Shown here in pieces: positions 8,881 through 17,637 of a stretch of DNA of 64,000 nucleotides. Source of the stretch: Chloroflexota bacterium. GTDB lineage: Bacteria; Chloroflexota; Anaerolineae; Anaerolineales; Villigracilaceae. Each line of letters opens with the position of its first letter. Position 1 is the first letter of the stretch. The notes beneath the pieces were generated by a model. That model was given only the letters and a program-made list of their open reading frames with translations, had not been told where the DNA came from and did not search any database. The stretch spans positions 124,001-188,000 of the forward strand of contig JAIOOU010000007.1 in NCBI GenBank assembly GCA_021414245.1. Direction: 5' to 3'. The position numbers were made by a program, and so were the translations under genes.

Positions 8881-9471
8881 ATGACATCACAATTACGCCC
8901 TGCGTTTTTCATGCTTTTGATCCTTGCCCTCATTACAGGAGTGTTCTATCCGCTGGCTGTGACGGGCATCGCCCAGATCGTATTTCCGAGCCAGGCCAAT
9001 GGCAGCTTGATAATGGCAGATGGAAGGGCTGTCGGTTCTGAACTGATCGGCCAGCAGTTTGATGACCCCAGCTATTTCTGGGGACGCATCTCTGCGACAG
9101 GCGCTTTTCCTTATAATGCCTTCAACTCCGAGACCCTGACCGCCTCCTCTGGCTCGAACTATGGCCCGTTAAACCCCGCGCTTACAGATATGGTGCAGGC
9201 ACGTATCGATGCTCTCAAAGCCGCCGACCCTGACAACACACTTCCGATTCCTGTTGACCTGGTCACTGCTTCTGGAAGTGGGCTGGATCCTCACATTAGC
9301 ATCGCCGCCGCATACTATCAAATCCATCGTGTCGCAGAAATCCGCGGGTTGAGTGAAGCGGATGTCCAATTCCTGGTGGATAAATATACAATCGGGCGTC
9401 AATTCGGATTTCTTGGTGAACCGAGGGTTAATGTTCTCTTATTGAATCTCGCATTGGATGGGATACAATAA
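8881..9471 (+). CDS. kdpC: KdpC, potassium-transporting ATPase subunit C
   Basis: The 196-residue protein has a single N-terminal membrane helix (about 8-30) and a large external domain, as in KdpC, the subunit that raises the pump's ATP and potassium affinity. Family motifs are [26 protein letters not shown] and [11 protein letters not shown], followed by the [24 protein letters not shown] ending (shown here as positions about 165-190). The start has AAGGA upstream. The next gene, kdpD, begins 5 nt after the stop. Confidence 0.96.
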   Translation: MTSQLRPAFFMLLILALITGVFYPLAVTGIAQIVFPSQANGSLIMADGRAVGSELIGQQFDDPSYFWGRISATGAFPYNAFNSETLTASSGSNYGPLNPALTDMVQARIDALKAADPDNTLPIPVDLVTASGSGLDPHISIAAAYYQIHRVAEIRGLSEADVQFLVDKYTIGRQFGFLGEPRVNVLLLNLALDGIQ

Positions 9472-9476
9472 ATTTG

Positions 9477-12137
9477 ATGGAAAAACGTCCGGACCCCGAT
9501 GAGTTACTGAAACGAGCCAATGCGGAGGAGCAAGCTGCCAAGCGCGGCAAGCTCAAGATCTTCCTTGGTTATGCAGCCGGAGTTGGCAAAACCTACGCCA
9601 TGCTTGAGGCGGCGCATCAACGCAAGGTGCAAGGGATTGACATCGTTGTTGGCTATGTGGAGACTCATAAAAGAGTTGAGACCGAGGAACTGGTGGACGG
9701 GCTGGAAGTATTGCCACGTAAACTGGTGGAATATCGGGGCGTTTCACTGCCCGAAATGGATGTGGATGTGGTCATTAAACGCCGTCCCTCCATTGTGCTG
9801 GTGGACGAATTTGCTCATACCAATGCGTCAGGCTCGCGTCATCCCAAGCGGTATTTGGATGTGGAGGAAATTCTTGATGCCGGGATCGATGTGTATACCA
9901 CACTGAATGTCCAGCATTTGGAAAGTTTGAATGATATCGTGGCGCAAGTGACGGGTGTGATCGTAAAAGAAACTGTCCCGGACCGGGTGCTTGACGAGGC
10001 TTCCGAGATCGAGGTCATAGATTTGCCGCCTGATGAACTCCTGGCGCGGCTTAACGAAGGCAAAGTCTATCTTCCGGAGCAGGCTTCCCGCGCAATTGAT
10101 AAATTTTTTCGAAAAGGAAACCTGACGGCTCTGCGTGAAATGTCCCTGCGCCGCGCTGCTGAACGAGTAGATAATCAAATGCGCTCTTACATGCAAACAC
10201 GCTCCATCTCCGGCCCATGGGCGGCAGGGGAACGGCTGGTCGTGTGCATCAGCCCCAGTCCGCTGGCGGAAAAACTGATCCGTACCACACGCAGGTTGGC
10301 TGATGAACTCAATGCAGAGTGGTATGCAGTCTATGTGGAGATTGCCTCCAAGCCTGAGATCAAACCTGCCAATCGGGATCGCATCGGACGCACCCTGCAA
10401 TTGGCAGAGGAATTGGGAGCGAAGCAGAGTCTTACAATCGCAGGAAGCTCGATTCAGGAGGCTGTCCTGGATTTTGCTCACAAGAATAATATTACAAAGG
10501 TGGTTGTGGGTAAACCCCTTAAGCCTCGCTGGCAGGAAATATGGAGCGGTTCGATCGTTGACCAGCTCATCTATGCCAGTGGTGACATTGATGTCTATGT
10601 CATCAGTGCACGGGTTGAATTAAACAAACCTGTTGTGCCAACAGAGTGGCAGCTGCACCGTCCATTATGGCGGTATTTTCTTGGCCTGGTGTTGGTCGCT
10701 ATCTCCACTTCATTTGGATTGCTGATTCGCGGAAACCTCGAACCTGTGAATCTTGTCATGCTATATCTGGCTTCCACGGTGGTTGCTGCGGTTTATCTTG
10801 GACGCGGACCTTCGCTTCTTACCGCGGTCGCAGGGGTTCTGGCATACGATTTTTTCCTGATTCCGCCGTATCTGACCTTCGCAGTCAGTGATACCCAATA
10901 CATCATTACATTTGCGGCATTGCTTGTCGTTAGTTTGGTCATCAGCTCACTGACCGTCCGTGTACGGGAACAGGCAGGGGCTGCAATTCAGCGTGAAAAA
11001 CAAACAGCTGCCTTGTATGACCTCAGCAAGGATCTGACGTCCGCCGCTGACCTGCTTCAGGTCGCCAATATCATTATTTCCCAGATTCGCCGTGCCTTTG
11101 GACGGGATGTTGCCATTTTCCTCCCGGATCATCAACAATTACAAATCTTTGCGAGCTCCCCAAATTATCAGCCCGATGAAAATGAGCTGGCGGTAGCAGC
11201 CTGGGCATATGAGCATGACCAGCCGGCTGGCCGTGGAACTGACACCCTGCCTGCGGCAGCTTTGCGATGCCATCCACTGAAGACTTCCAACGGCATGGTC
11301 GGTGTCCTTGGAGTTCACTCAAAAGACCAGGCGAATTTCCTATCCCCCGAGCAAAGGCTTACTCTTGCGGCATTTGCGAATCAAGCTGCGCTTGCCCTTG
11401 AACGCGCCAATCTTTCCGAGCAGGCACGTCAGGCCGAACTATTGCGCGCCACCGAATCCCTTCAAACCGCCCTGCTCAATTCCATCTCCCATGACCTGCG
11501 TACACCCTTGGTTTCGATTACCGGAGCCCTGAGTTCGTTGGACGAGGATAGCGGTTTGCTGAACGATGCGGCACGACGGGCCTTGATCGAAAATGCGCGC
11601 GCTGAAGCGGATCGACTGAACCGCCTGGTGGGCAATCTGCTCAATATGACGCGTATAGAGAGCGGCGCGATTAAACTCAAGCTCGAGTCTGAAGACATCC
11701 AGGATGTGATCGGTACGACGCTGGAACAGCTGGGCCAACGGATTGCAGATCACAAAGTGCAGGTGCATGTGCCTGTGGATTTCCCCCTGGTCCCGATGGA
11801 TTTCACGCTGATGGCGCAGGTCCTGGTTAACATTCTGGAGAATGCCGTTAAATATTCACCGGTGAATTCAATCATCGATGTTTCAGCTGAATTGTTGGAT
11901 GAAACGGCCCGCATCCGGGTCGCGGATCGCGGAGTTGGCATCCCTCCCGAGGACCTCTCGCGCGTCTTTGACAAATTTTACCGCGTCCAGCGCCCCGAGA
12001 ATGTCAGCGGTACGGGGCTTGGACTTTCCATCAGCAAGGGCATTATCGGGGCCCATCATGGTACCATCCAGGCAACCAACCGCGATGGCGGTGGGACGAT
12101 CATTGACATCGAATTACCTTTGGAAAAAAAGGGATAA
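9477..12137 (+). CDS. kdpD: KdpD, full-length sensor histidine kinase
   Basis: The 886-residue sensor kinase controls the kdp operon. The domains in order are the KdpD ATP-binding domain (about 20-230) with Walker A GYAAGVGKT starting at G31, a Usp domain (about 245-370), four DUF4118 membrane helices (about 398-495), a GAF-like domain (about 515-645), HisKA with H672 (ISHDLRTPL) and HATPase_c (NILENAVKYS; GTGLGLSI). The length matches E. coli KdpD (894). I prefer the ATG at 9477 to the TTG at 9474. In characterised bacteria the N-terminal region senses potassium, and the Usp domain binds c-di-AMP in some Firmicutes; the ligand here is unknown. The gene is 5 nt after kdpC. Confidence 0.97.
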   Translation: MEKRPDPDELLKRANAEEQAAKRGKLKIFLGYAAGVGKTYAMLEAAHQRKVQGIDIVVGYVETHKRVETEELVDGLEVLPRKLVEYRGVSLPEMDVDVVIKRRPSIVLVDEFAHTNASGSRHPKRYLDVEEILDAGIDVYTTLNVQHLESLNDIVAQVTGVIVKETVPDRVLDEASEIEVIDLPPDELLARLNEGKVYLPEQASRAIDKFFRKGNLTALREMSLRRAAERVDNQMRSYMQTRSISGPWAAGERLVVCISPSPLAEKLIRTTRRLADELNAEWYAVYVEIASKPEIKPANRDRIGRTLQLAEELGAKQSLTIAGSSIQEAVLDFAHKNNITKVVVGKPLKPRWQEIWSGSIVDQLIYASGDIDVYVISARVELNKPVVPTEWQLHRPLWRYFLGLVLVAISTSFGLLIRGNLEPVNLVMLYLASTVVAAVYLGRGPSLLTAVAGVLAYDFFLIPPYLTFAVSDTQYIITFAALLVVSLVISSLTVRVREQAGAAIQREKQTAALYDLSKDLTSAADLLQVANIIISQIRRAFGRDVAIFLPDHQQLQIFASSPNYQPDENELAVAAWAYEHDQPAGRGTDTLPAAALRCHPLKTSNGMVGVLGVHSKDQANFLSPEQRLTLAAFANQAALALERANLSEQARQAELLRATESLQTALLNSISHDLRTPLVSITGALSSLDEDSGLLNDAARRALIENARAEADRLNRLVGNLLNMTRIESGAIKLKLESEDIQDVIGTTLEQLGQRIADHKVQVHVPVDFPLVPMDFTLMAQVLVNILENAVKYSPVNSIIDVSAELLDETARIRVADRGVGIPPEDLSRVFDKFYRVQRPENVSGTGLGLSISKGIIGAHHGTIQATNRDGGGTIIDIELPLEKKG

Positions 12138-12146
12138 TCACGGATC

Positions 12147-12827
12147 ATGGAAACGGGTCAGCGGGTTCTGGTTGTGGACGATGAGACCTCCATCAGGCGT
12201 TATTTGCATGCAGCATTAACAGCACAGGGATTTAACGTGTACGAGGCGGCCGATGGCGGAGAGGCTCTGAACGCCGTCCTGGCTCATCGGCCGGAGCTCA
12301 TCATACTCGACCTGGGTCTGCCCGATATGGATGGCATTGAGGTGACTCGCCGGCTGCGGGAATGGTCCCAGACGCCCATCATCATTCTCTCGGTCCGTGA
12401 AGCCGAACAGGATAAGATTGCCGCCCTGGATGCGGGCGCAGATGATTATCTGACGAAGCCATTTGGCACTGGTGAATTACTGGCCCGCATGCGTGTTGTT
12501 CAACGCAGACAGGTCACAGGGTTGAATGAACCTGTTTTTTCCACGGGCAACCTGAGGGTGGATTTTTCACGCCGTCTTGTTAAAGTTGATGAAAAAGAAA
12601 TTCAATTAACCCCGACAGAATATGATATTTTGCGTATATTGGTAATGCATGCTGGAAAGGTGTTAACCCATCGTCAGCTTCTTCGTCAGGTGTGGGGGGA
12701 CGGCTATGATGACATGCACATCCTGCGTGTCAACATTAGCAACCTGCGCGCAAAACTTGAACCTGATCCGGCCCGTCCGACTTATATCCACACCGAAGCG
12801 GGGGTGGGGTATCGTTTGAAAGTTTAG
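12147..12827 (+). CDS. kdpE: KdpE response regulator
   Basis: The 226-residue OmpR/PhoB-type regulator has a receiver domain with phospho-acceptor D55 (LIILDLGLPD) and Lys in YLTKPFG, and a C-terminal winged helix (LTPTEYDILRILV, GVGYRLKV). It starts 9 nt after kdpD and completes the operon, as in the canonical kdpDE arrangement. It is closely similar in motif layout to the second copy at 2012-2707, so the two arose by duplication or share recent ancestry. Its likely operator is the phased repeat at 4329-4348. The operon ends at the hairpin at 12869-12894. Confidence 0.96.
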   Translation: METGQRVLVVDDETSIRRYLHAALTAQGFNVYEAADGGEALNAVLAHRPELIILDLGLPDMDGIEVTRRLREWSQTPIIILSVREAEQDKIAALDAGADDYLTKPFGTGELLARMRVVQRRQVTGLNEPVFSTGNLRVDFSRRLVKVDEKEIQLTPTEYDILRILVMHAGKVLTHRQLLRQVWGDGYDDMHILRVNISNLRAKLEPDPARPTYIHTEAGVGYRLKV

Positions 12828-12868
12828 GGATTGTGTTTTTATCGCGTGAATGCGCACTTTCACAAATA

Positions 12869-12894
12869 AATAAACCGCCTTTCGGCGGTTTATT
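12869..12894. terminator. bidirectional terminator between kdpE and tRNA-Val
   Basis: Eleven-base-pair stem AATAAACCGCC / GGCGGTTTATT with a TTTC loop. The - strand tail (TTTATTTGTG beyond the stem) is T-rich and fits the tRNA transcript. The same hairpin can end the converging kdp transcript. Confidence 0.75.
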
Positions 12895-12895
12895 G

Positions 12896-12969
12896 TGGGC
12901 GCGGAGGGGCTCGAACCCCCGACCTCATGTGTGTGATACATGCACTCTAACCAGCTGAGCTACGCGCCC
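12896..12969 (-). tRNA. tRNA-Val (anticodon CAC)
   Basis: A complete cloverleaf can be folded by eye. The acceptor stem is GGGCGCG/CGCGCCC and the D arm is GCTC/GAGT. The anticodon stem is CATGT/ACATG with loop ATCACAC, giving anticodon CAC, which reads the Val codon GUG. The T arm is GGGGG/CCCTC with loop TTCGAGC. The discriminator base is A and CCA is not encoded. It stands alone and is followed by a terminator. Confidence 0.95.
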
Positions 12970-13030
12970 GGGGAAGCGACGGAGATTATAGTATAGGCTT
13001 TGGCCTTTGGCAAGGAACTGCCGGGGGCGG

Positions 13031-14263
13031 CTAATGGTCGCGTGGCGGCAGGTAATCCCAGGGATTCACCTTCGTGCCGGCCATCAGTTCAAAATGCAGG
13101 TGAGGGCCGGAGGAATGACCGGTGGAACCCACTGCACCGATCGCCTCGCCCTGGCCAACACTTTGCCCGCACCCTTTATAGATCTCACTTAAGTGGGCAT
13201 ACAGGGATTGAAAACCGTTTCCGTGGTCGATCATGATCATGTTGCCGTAACCGTAATTATTCCAGCCGGCATATACGATCACGCCTGCGTCCGCGGCATA
13301 AACCCCTTCACCCAAATTTCCGGCGAGGTCAATACCGCGATGATTGGTCTTCTCGGAATAATCGAAACCGGACAGATAATGTTTTGCTGTCGGGTAAACA
13401 TAAGTGCCGTATCCTACTGCGCCGCCGCTGACTGGGTCACAGGCGCCCGGACCCAATACGCGTGCAGATGCGGGGTTTTCGCGGGTGACACCCAGCGGGG
13501 CGCTCCAATTCACGAACTCGCGCGTGCCGCCGGGGATGATCAGCCAGGTCCCGGCTGGGATGTTCGCGTTCTCATAATCGCCGACCGTGTTGGGGTCAAT
13601 ATTGTTTCCGGGAAAATTGATGATGTCCGCGGCTTTCACCCCGTAAAATTCAGCCCACTTGCCGAAGGGGATTCCGCCCAGCCATTGCCAGTAGACACCA
13701 TCGACCGGCAATATGGTTAACTCCTGCCCGGGTTTGAGCGAGTGCGGATCATCCAGCAAAATATTGTAATTGCCCCATAAAACCGTCTGCGGATCGAGCC
13801 CGAATTTCTCCGCGATCCCAAAGACGGTATCCCCATCCTGAACGATGTAGGTGCTGAGTTTGTTGCGTGGACGGGAGGGGATATTGGTGTGGATTTGCGC
13901 AGCGCGCGAGATGCCGGCGATGACGGATACATCCTGCGCGGGGATGGACGCGATATCCACCACTGCGGTCGCTGCAGGACCCGTGACCTGCCCGTTGTTT
14001 CCCTGAATTGGATTCGGCGTCTGATTGTAGAAGGCCTGCACAAGGAAAATGACGACCGCGATTCCTAATATGGAAAATATATTGGTTCCGGCACGTAACA
14101 GCGATTCGCCCAGTCCCATTTGAACAAGGGCGTTGATCCAGCGTGAGATCAGACTCCGTGATCTTTCCGGATTTTTTTGAGAGGGGGATGCCCCGTTTCT
14201 TTTCCAGCCGGCTGTGGAATCGGGCGTGTCTTCATTGAAATCGTTTCGCATATTATTCATCAT
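13031..14263 (-). CDS. membrane-anchored LysM/M23 peptidoglycan endopeptidase
   Basis: The 410-residue protein has a cytoplasmic N-terminus and one membrane helix (about 62-79). LysM-type glycan-binding segments follow (about 138-186 and a weaker one at 192-245), then a C-terminal M23/LytM domain (about 305-405). The zinc ligands are visible as H308 and D312 in HRGID and the HLH at 388-390 in GPHLHFE, so it should be catalytically active and cleave peptide cross-links at the cell envelope. The frame is open from a TTG at 14299, but I start at the first ATG pair (14263); no Shine-Dalgarno sequence is obvious. It is probably the last gene of the - strand run that includes the SRAP gene 91 nt upstream. 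Confidence 0.92.
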   Translation of the reverse strand: MMNNMRNDFNEDTPDSTAGWKRNGASPSQKNPERSRSLISRWINALVQMGLGESLLRAGTNIFSILGIAVVIFLVQAFYNQTPNPIQGNNGQVTGPAATAVVDIASIPAQDVSVIAGISRAAQIHTNIPSRPRNKLSTYIVQDGDTVFGIAEKFGLDPQTVLWGNYNILLDDPHSLKPGQELTILPVDGVYWQWLGGIPFGKWAEFYGVKAADIINFPGNNIDPNTVGDYENANIPAGTWLIIPGGTREFVNWSAPLGVTRENPASARVLGPGACDPVSGGAVGYGTYVYPTAKHYLSGFDYSEKTNHRGIDLAGNLGEGVYAADAGVIVYAGWNNYGYGNMIMIDHGNGFQSLYAHLSEIYKGCGQSVGQGEAIGAVGSTGHSSGPHLHFELMAGTKVNPWDYLPPRDH

Positions 14264-14354
14264 AACTGGCCAAAAAAACGGCGTCAAGTTGCCTGCCAAA
14301 CGCTAATCCTGCGTTAACCCGCCGTCCGCCCGATAATAAGGAAAAAACTCTTAT

Positions 14355-15023
14355 TTAGGCCGGCAGGATCAATTCTGCGCGATCAATGCCTGGGCCGTTG
14401 ACCATGGTCGAAACCGGATAGGCGGACATGGCTTCAGCGGGAAATGGCCGAATGAGGGGAAGCAGGCTGTCGGGAGTCCGAGGCGCTGGATCCAGCCAGT
14501 CGGCATAATCGTCCTTGTCCAGGATCACGGGCATGCGGTTGTGCAGTGTCGCCATTAATTCATTGGGGGTGATCGTGATGATGGTGCAGGTTTGCAGGGT
14601 CCCGCCGTCGGGCGAGTGCCATTCATCCCATAGACCGGCAAATGCAAAGGGTTTGCGGTCCTTCATGTGAATAAAATAGGGTGTTTTGGATTTTGAACCT
14701 TCCATCGTCTTCCACTCATAGAAACCATCGGTGAAAATCAGGCAGCGTTTGTATTTGAACCCGCCCCGGAAAGACGGTTTCTCGGCGATGGTCTCACCCC
14801 GCGCATTGATGAGCTTGTTCGCGATGGACGGGTCTTTCGACCAGGAGGGGATCAGCCCCCACAGAAAAAAATCAGCTTTGTTCTTTCCATCATTTGGAAT
14901 GGCAAGCACCGGCTGGGTGGGCGCAATGTTATAGCGCGGCGAAAATTGTCCAGGGAATTCGTAATCCCCAAAAATGTCAATTGATTCAGAGGGATTGACA
15001 GTGAGTGTATATCTTCCGCACAT
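14355..15023 (-). CDS. SRAP-family protein (YedK/HMCES), abasic-site DNA-protein crosslinker
   Basis: The 222-residue protein starts MCGRYTLT. Cys2 becomes the N-terminal nucleophile after Met removal and, in YedK/HMCES, forms a thiazolidine crosslink to abasic sites in single-stranded DNA. Other family signatures are present: NARGET, the Glu in DGFYEWK, and the His in LHNRMPVIL. The length matches E. coli YedK (222). AAGGAG lies 5-6 nt before the ATG. The stop of the upstream histidine-kinase gene is 31 nt away, so the two may be co-transcribed. Confidence 0.95.
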   Translation of the reverse strand: MCGRYTLTVNPSESIDIFGDYEFPGQFSPRYNIAPTQPVLAIPNDGKNKADFFLWGLIPSWSKDPSIANKLINARGETIAEKPSFRGGFKYKRCLIFTDGFYEWKTMEGSKSKTPYFIHMKDRKPFAFAGLWDEWHSPDGGTLQTCTIITITPNELMATLHNRMPVILDKDDYADWLDPAPRTPDSLLPLIRPFPAEAMSAYPVSTMVNGPGIDRAELILPA

Positions 15024-15054
15024 GCTTTCTCCTTTTGGCGGTCATTTGCCCGGA

Positions 15055-17637
15055 TCAGGACAATGTAAAGTAAAACGTGGCGCCCTGGCCGGTCTGGGAT
15101 TCAACCCAGATGCGCCCGCCGTGCACCTCTATGATCCTTTTGACCAGTGCCAACCCTATTCCGGTGCCGGCGCTTTCAGCGGTAAGTTTGTCAAACAGGC
15201 CAAATATTTTTTCGTGAAATTCAGAGGCGATTCCCGTTCCGTTATCCTTCACATAAAATACGGTTTCACTCCGGTCGTTGCGAATGGCCCCGATCTCAAT
15301 TCGCGGACGGGGCTGGTTTCCCATGAATTTTATGGCGTTGTCGATCAGGTTTTGCATGACCTCGACCAGACGGACCCGGTCGCCTTTGATCACGATGTCG
15401 CTGCTTTCGTATTCGATGATCACATTTCCGGCCTTGATCTGTCCATGCACGATCTCAAGCGCATCCCTGACAATTTCGTTGAACGGGATTTCGACCGGCG
15501 TGTTCATCAACCTGCCGATGCGGGAGAGCTCAAGCAGGTCTTTGAGCAGGGTCTGCATTTTTTCCACGGCGGTTTCAATGCGCTGTTTGTCATGGTTAAG
15601 TTTTTCGTAATTGCCTTCGCGTGCATCTTTTTCCAAATAACCCAGAAAACCGCGAATGGTCACCAGGGGGGATTTTAGGTCATGTGAAACTGTATAGGTA
15701 AATCGCTCCAACTCTGCGTTTTTGGCTTCCAGTTCAATAATGAAATTCTGTCGTTGGACCAGTTCATTCTCCAGGGCCGAATTCAGGCGGGCATTTTCTA
15801 TGGCCAGCCCCGCATAGCCGGCAAACAACCGCAGAGCCTCCAACTGGGCATCTGTGATCGGACGTCCGGTGATCATATGGTCCACACACAAAACGGCGAC
15901 CGGCTTTTCCCCGGCCCAGGCTGCGATGGCGGCGAAATCCTTTGCGTCCGCCGGGATATCCCTGGCAGGCGGGCTGTGTTTATCTTCGTGTGTATGTGTA
16001 AGATAGATCGTGTTTGGTGTTTCAAGGACCCGTAAAAAGGGTGCCGACTCTGGGTTATCCTGCTTTATGGCGATCCAGGTATGCCACTCGTCTGTCATTT
16101 CGCCTTGATAATTCGTTCCAAAAGTCCCGTCCATGGAGTTGCGTTCGGGGTTATATAGATAAATTCCGGGACGGTCGAATCCCAGGTCATCATGAATCCC
16201 ATGCCAGATTCTCGTCAGGGTCGTCCGCAGATCGTTGACCTCGGTCACCCGCTGCCCGAGTTTAATGACCTTTTCCAGGATCTCGCGCCGCTGCTGTTCG
16301 AATTCCTCGGCCTTCTTCCGTTCCGTGATCTCGCGGGCGATGCCTGTGGTTCCGATCACCTCGCCATCTGCGTTCAGGATGGGGGATTTGATGGTCTCCA
16401 CCCAATACTCCCTGCCTGTGCTGTCGACTTGAAGTTCCTCGGCATATTTGCGTCGTCTGGTTTGGATCACCTCCAGATCGTCCTTACGGTATATTTCGGC
16501 ATAAGCAGCCTGCCAAATATCGAAATCGTTTTTGCCGGCGATCTCATCCATCTTCATTCCGGCTGTTTTTGCGAACTGCTCATTGACTGCGATATACCGG
16601 TGATTGGTGTCCTTCAGCCAGGCGATGTCAGGGATGCCGTTCAGAATGGCGGATTGTCTTAATAGAGTTTCGATTATTTTTTCTTCAGCAAGTTTTTCCG
16701 CGGTTGCATCCTGCACGGCACCTACAATACCCGTCAGCCGATTTTCCTTCTCGTTCCAGACCGGGTGCGCGAAAATGCGTTCCCAGCGGATCTCCCCGCT
16801 TTTTGTAAAGGTTCGAATTTCAGACCGGATATCCTTGTTGTTCTTCAAGGTTTCCATGTCCTGCGCGTCCCGGGCAATGTCATCGGGATGCACGTGAGCC
16901 AGCCAGCCGCCTTTGGCCACATATTCTTCAAAGGTGTAGCCGGTCATCGATTCAAATGCCCCGGTGACCCAGACCAATGTGATGCGGCCCTGTTCGTCCA
17001 CATCGCTGGCGAAGATGTAATCCGTGCTGACTCGCGAGATAAGACGATATTTTTCCTCGCTGGCGCGGGCACGGGCAAGGGAATATCTCACGTTGCGGGA
17101 GGCCAAATATTGCAGGACTGCCCCAACGGGAAAGAGCACGAGACTGACGACCCAGGTGGTTAAAGGTGAGCCATCGAAACCGAAAGCGGTTCCTTGCTGG
17201 ATATGAGCCCCCGCCATCCAGCCTCCTGCCGCCAGCGATAAAAAAGTGAACACTGTGGAGCCGCGCCCGCCCAAAAGGATCCCGGCAATGGCGATCACCA
17301 ATCCATATCCCAGCAAATAGGCTTCGCTTTGCACGCCGCCCGCTGTTGCTGCGGTAACGGTAAAGAAGAGCCAAAAGCTGCTTATTTGGAGTATGGACGC
17401 CGCATGCACGTATCCACGACGCAGCATGACAAGGAGAAATATATTAACTGTCTCCCCAAAGGCCGCCTGGATGAGCGTTCGTCCCAGGTTTTCAGGAGTC
17501 AGGAGCAGGGTATAGATGAGGAAAGGAATTGGAACACTGACAAGCACCCACAGGATGACATGCAAAATATAAGCCTGTTGGGTCTTGCCATCGTCATCGA
17601 AAACCGGAGCGATAAACAGTTTTTTCAGGGACTTCAT
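15055..17637 (-). CDS. membrane PAS-PAS-GAF sensor histidine kinase
   Basis: The 860-residue protein has about six N-terminal membrane helices (20-185), two PAS domains with PAC-like ends (about 195-315 and 325-440), a GAF domain (about 450-615), a HisKA domain with H652 (YTVSHDLKSPL) and HATPase_c (NLIDNAIKF, DNGTGI, GTGIGLALVK). No receiver domain is fused and no response-regulator gene is adjacent, so it is an orphan kinase. Its ATG overlaps the selB stop by 4 nt (ATGA), an unusual pairing with a translation factor. The ligand of the PAS and GAF modules is not readable from the sequence. Confidence 0.93.
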   Translation of the reverse strand: MKSLKKLFIAPVFDDDGKTQQAYILHVILWVLVSVPIPFLIYTLLLTPENLGRTLIQAAFGETVNIFLLVMLRRGYVHAASILQISSFWLFFTVTAATAGGVQSEAYLLGYGLVIAIAGILLGGRGSTVFTFLSLAAGGWMAGAHIQQGTAFGFDGSPLTTWVVSLVLFPVGAVLQYLASRNVRYSLARARASEEKYRLISRVSTDYIFASDVDEQGRITLVWVTGAFESMTGYTFEEYVAKGGWLAHVHPDDIARDAQDMETLKNNKDIRSEIRTFTKSGEIRWERIFAHPVWNEKENRLTGIVGAVQDATAEKLAEEKIIETLLRQSAILNGIPDIAWLKDTNHRYIAVNEQFAKTAGMKMDEIAGKNDFDIWQAAYAEIYRKDDLEVIQTRRRKYAEELQVDSTGREYWVETIKSPILNADGEVIGTTGIAREITERKKAEEFEQQRREILEKVIKLGQRVTEVNDLRTTLTRIWHGIHDDLGFDRPGIYLYNPERNSMDGTFGTNYQGEMTDEWHTWIAIKQDNPESAPFLRVLETPNTIYLTHTHEDKHSPPARDIPADAKDFAAIAAWAGEKPVAVLCVDHMITGRPITDAQLEALRLFAGYAGLAIENARLNSALENELVQRQNFIIELEAKNAELERFTYTVSHDLKSPLVTIRGFLGYLEKDAREGNYEKLNHDKQRIETAVEKMQTLLKDLLELSRIGRLMNTPVEIPFNEIVRDALEIVHGQIKAGNVIIEYESSDIVIKGDRVRLVEVMQNLIDNAIKFMGNQPRPRIEIGAIRNDRSETVFYVKDNGTGIASEFHEKIFGLFDKLTAESAGTGIGLALVKRIIEVHGGRIWVESQTGQGATFYFTLS

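Noticed and set aside
12663-12941. 92-codon - strand ORF over the tRNA and the end of kdpE
   Set aside because: It reads the tRNA gene as protein, a common false ORF, and overlaps kdpE.
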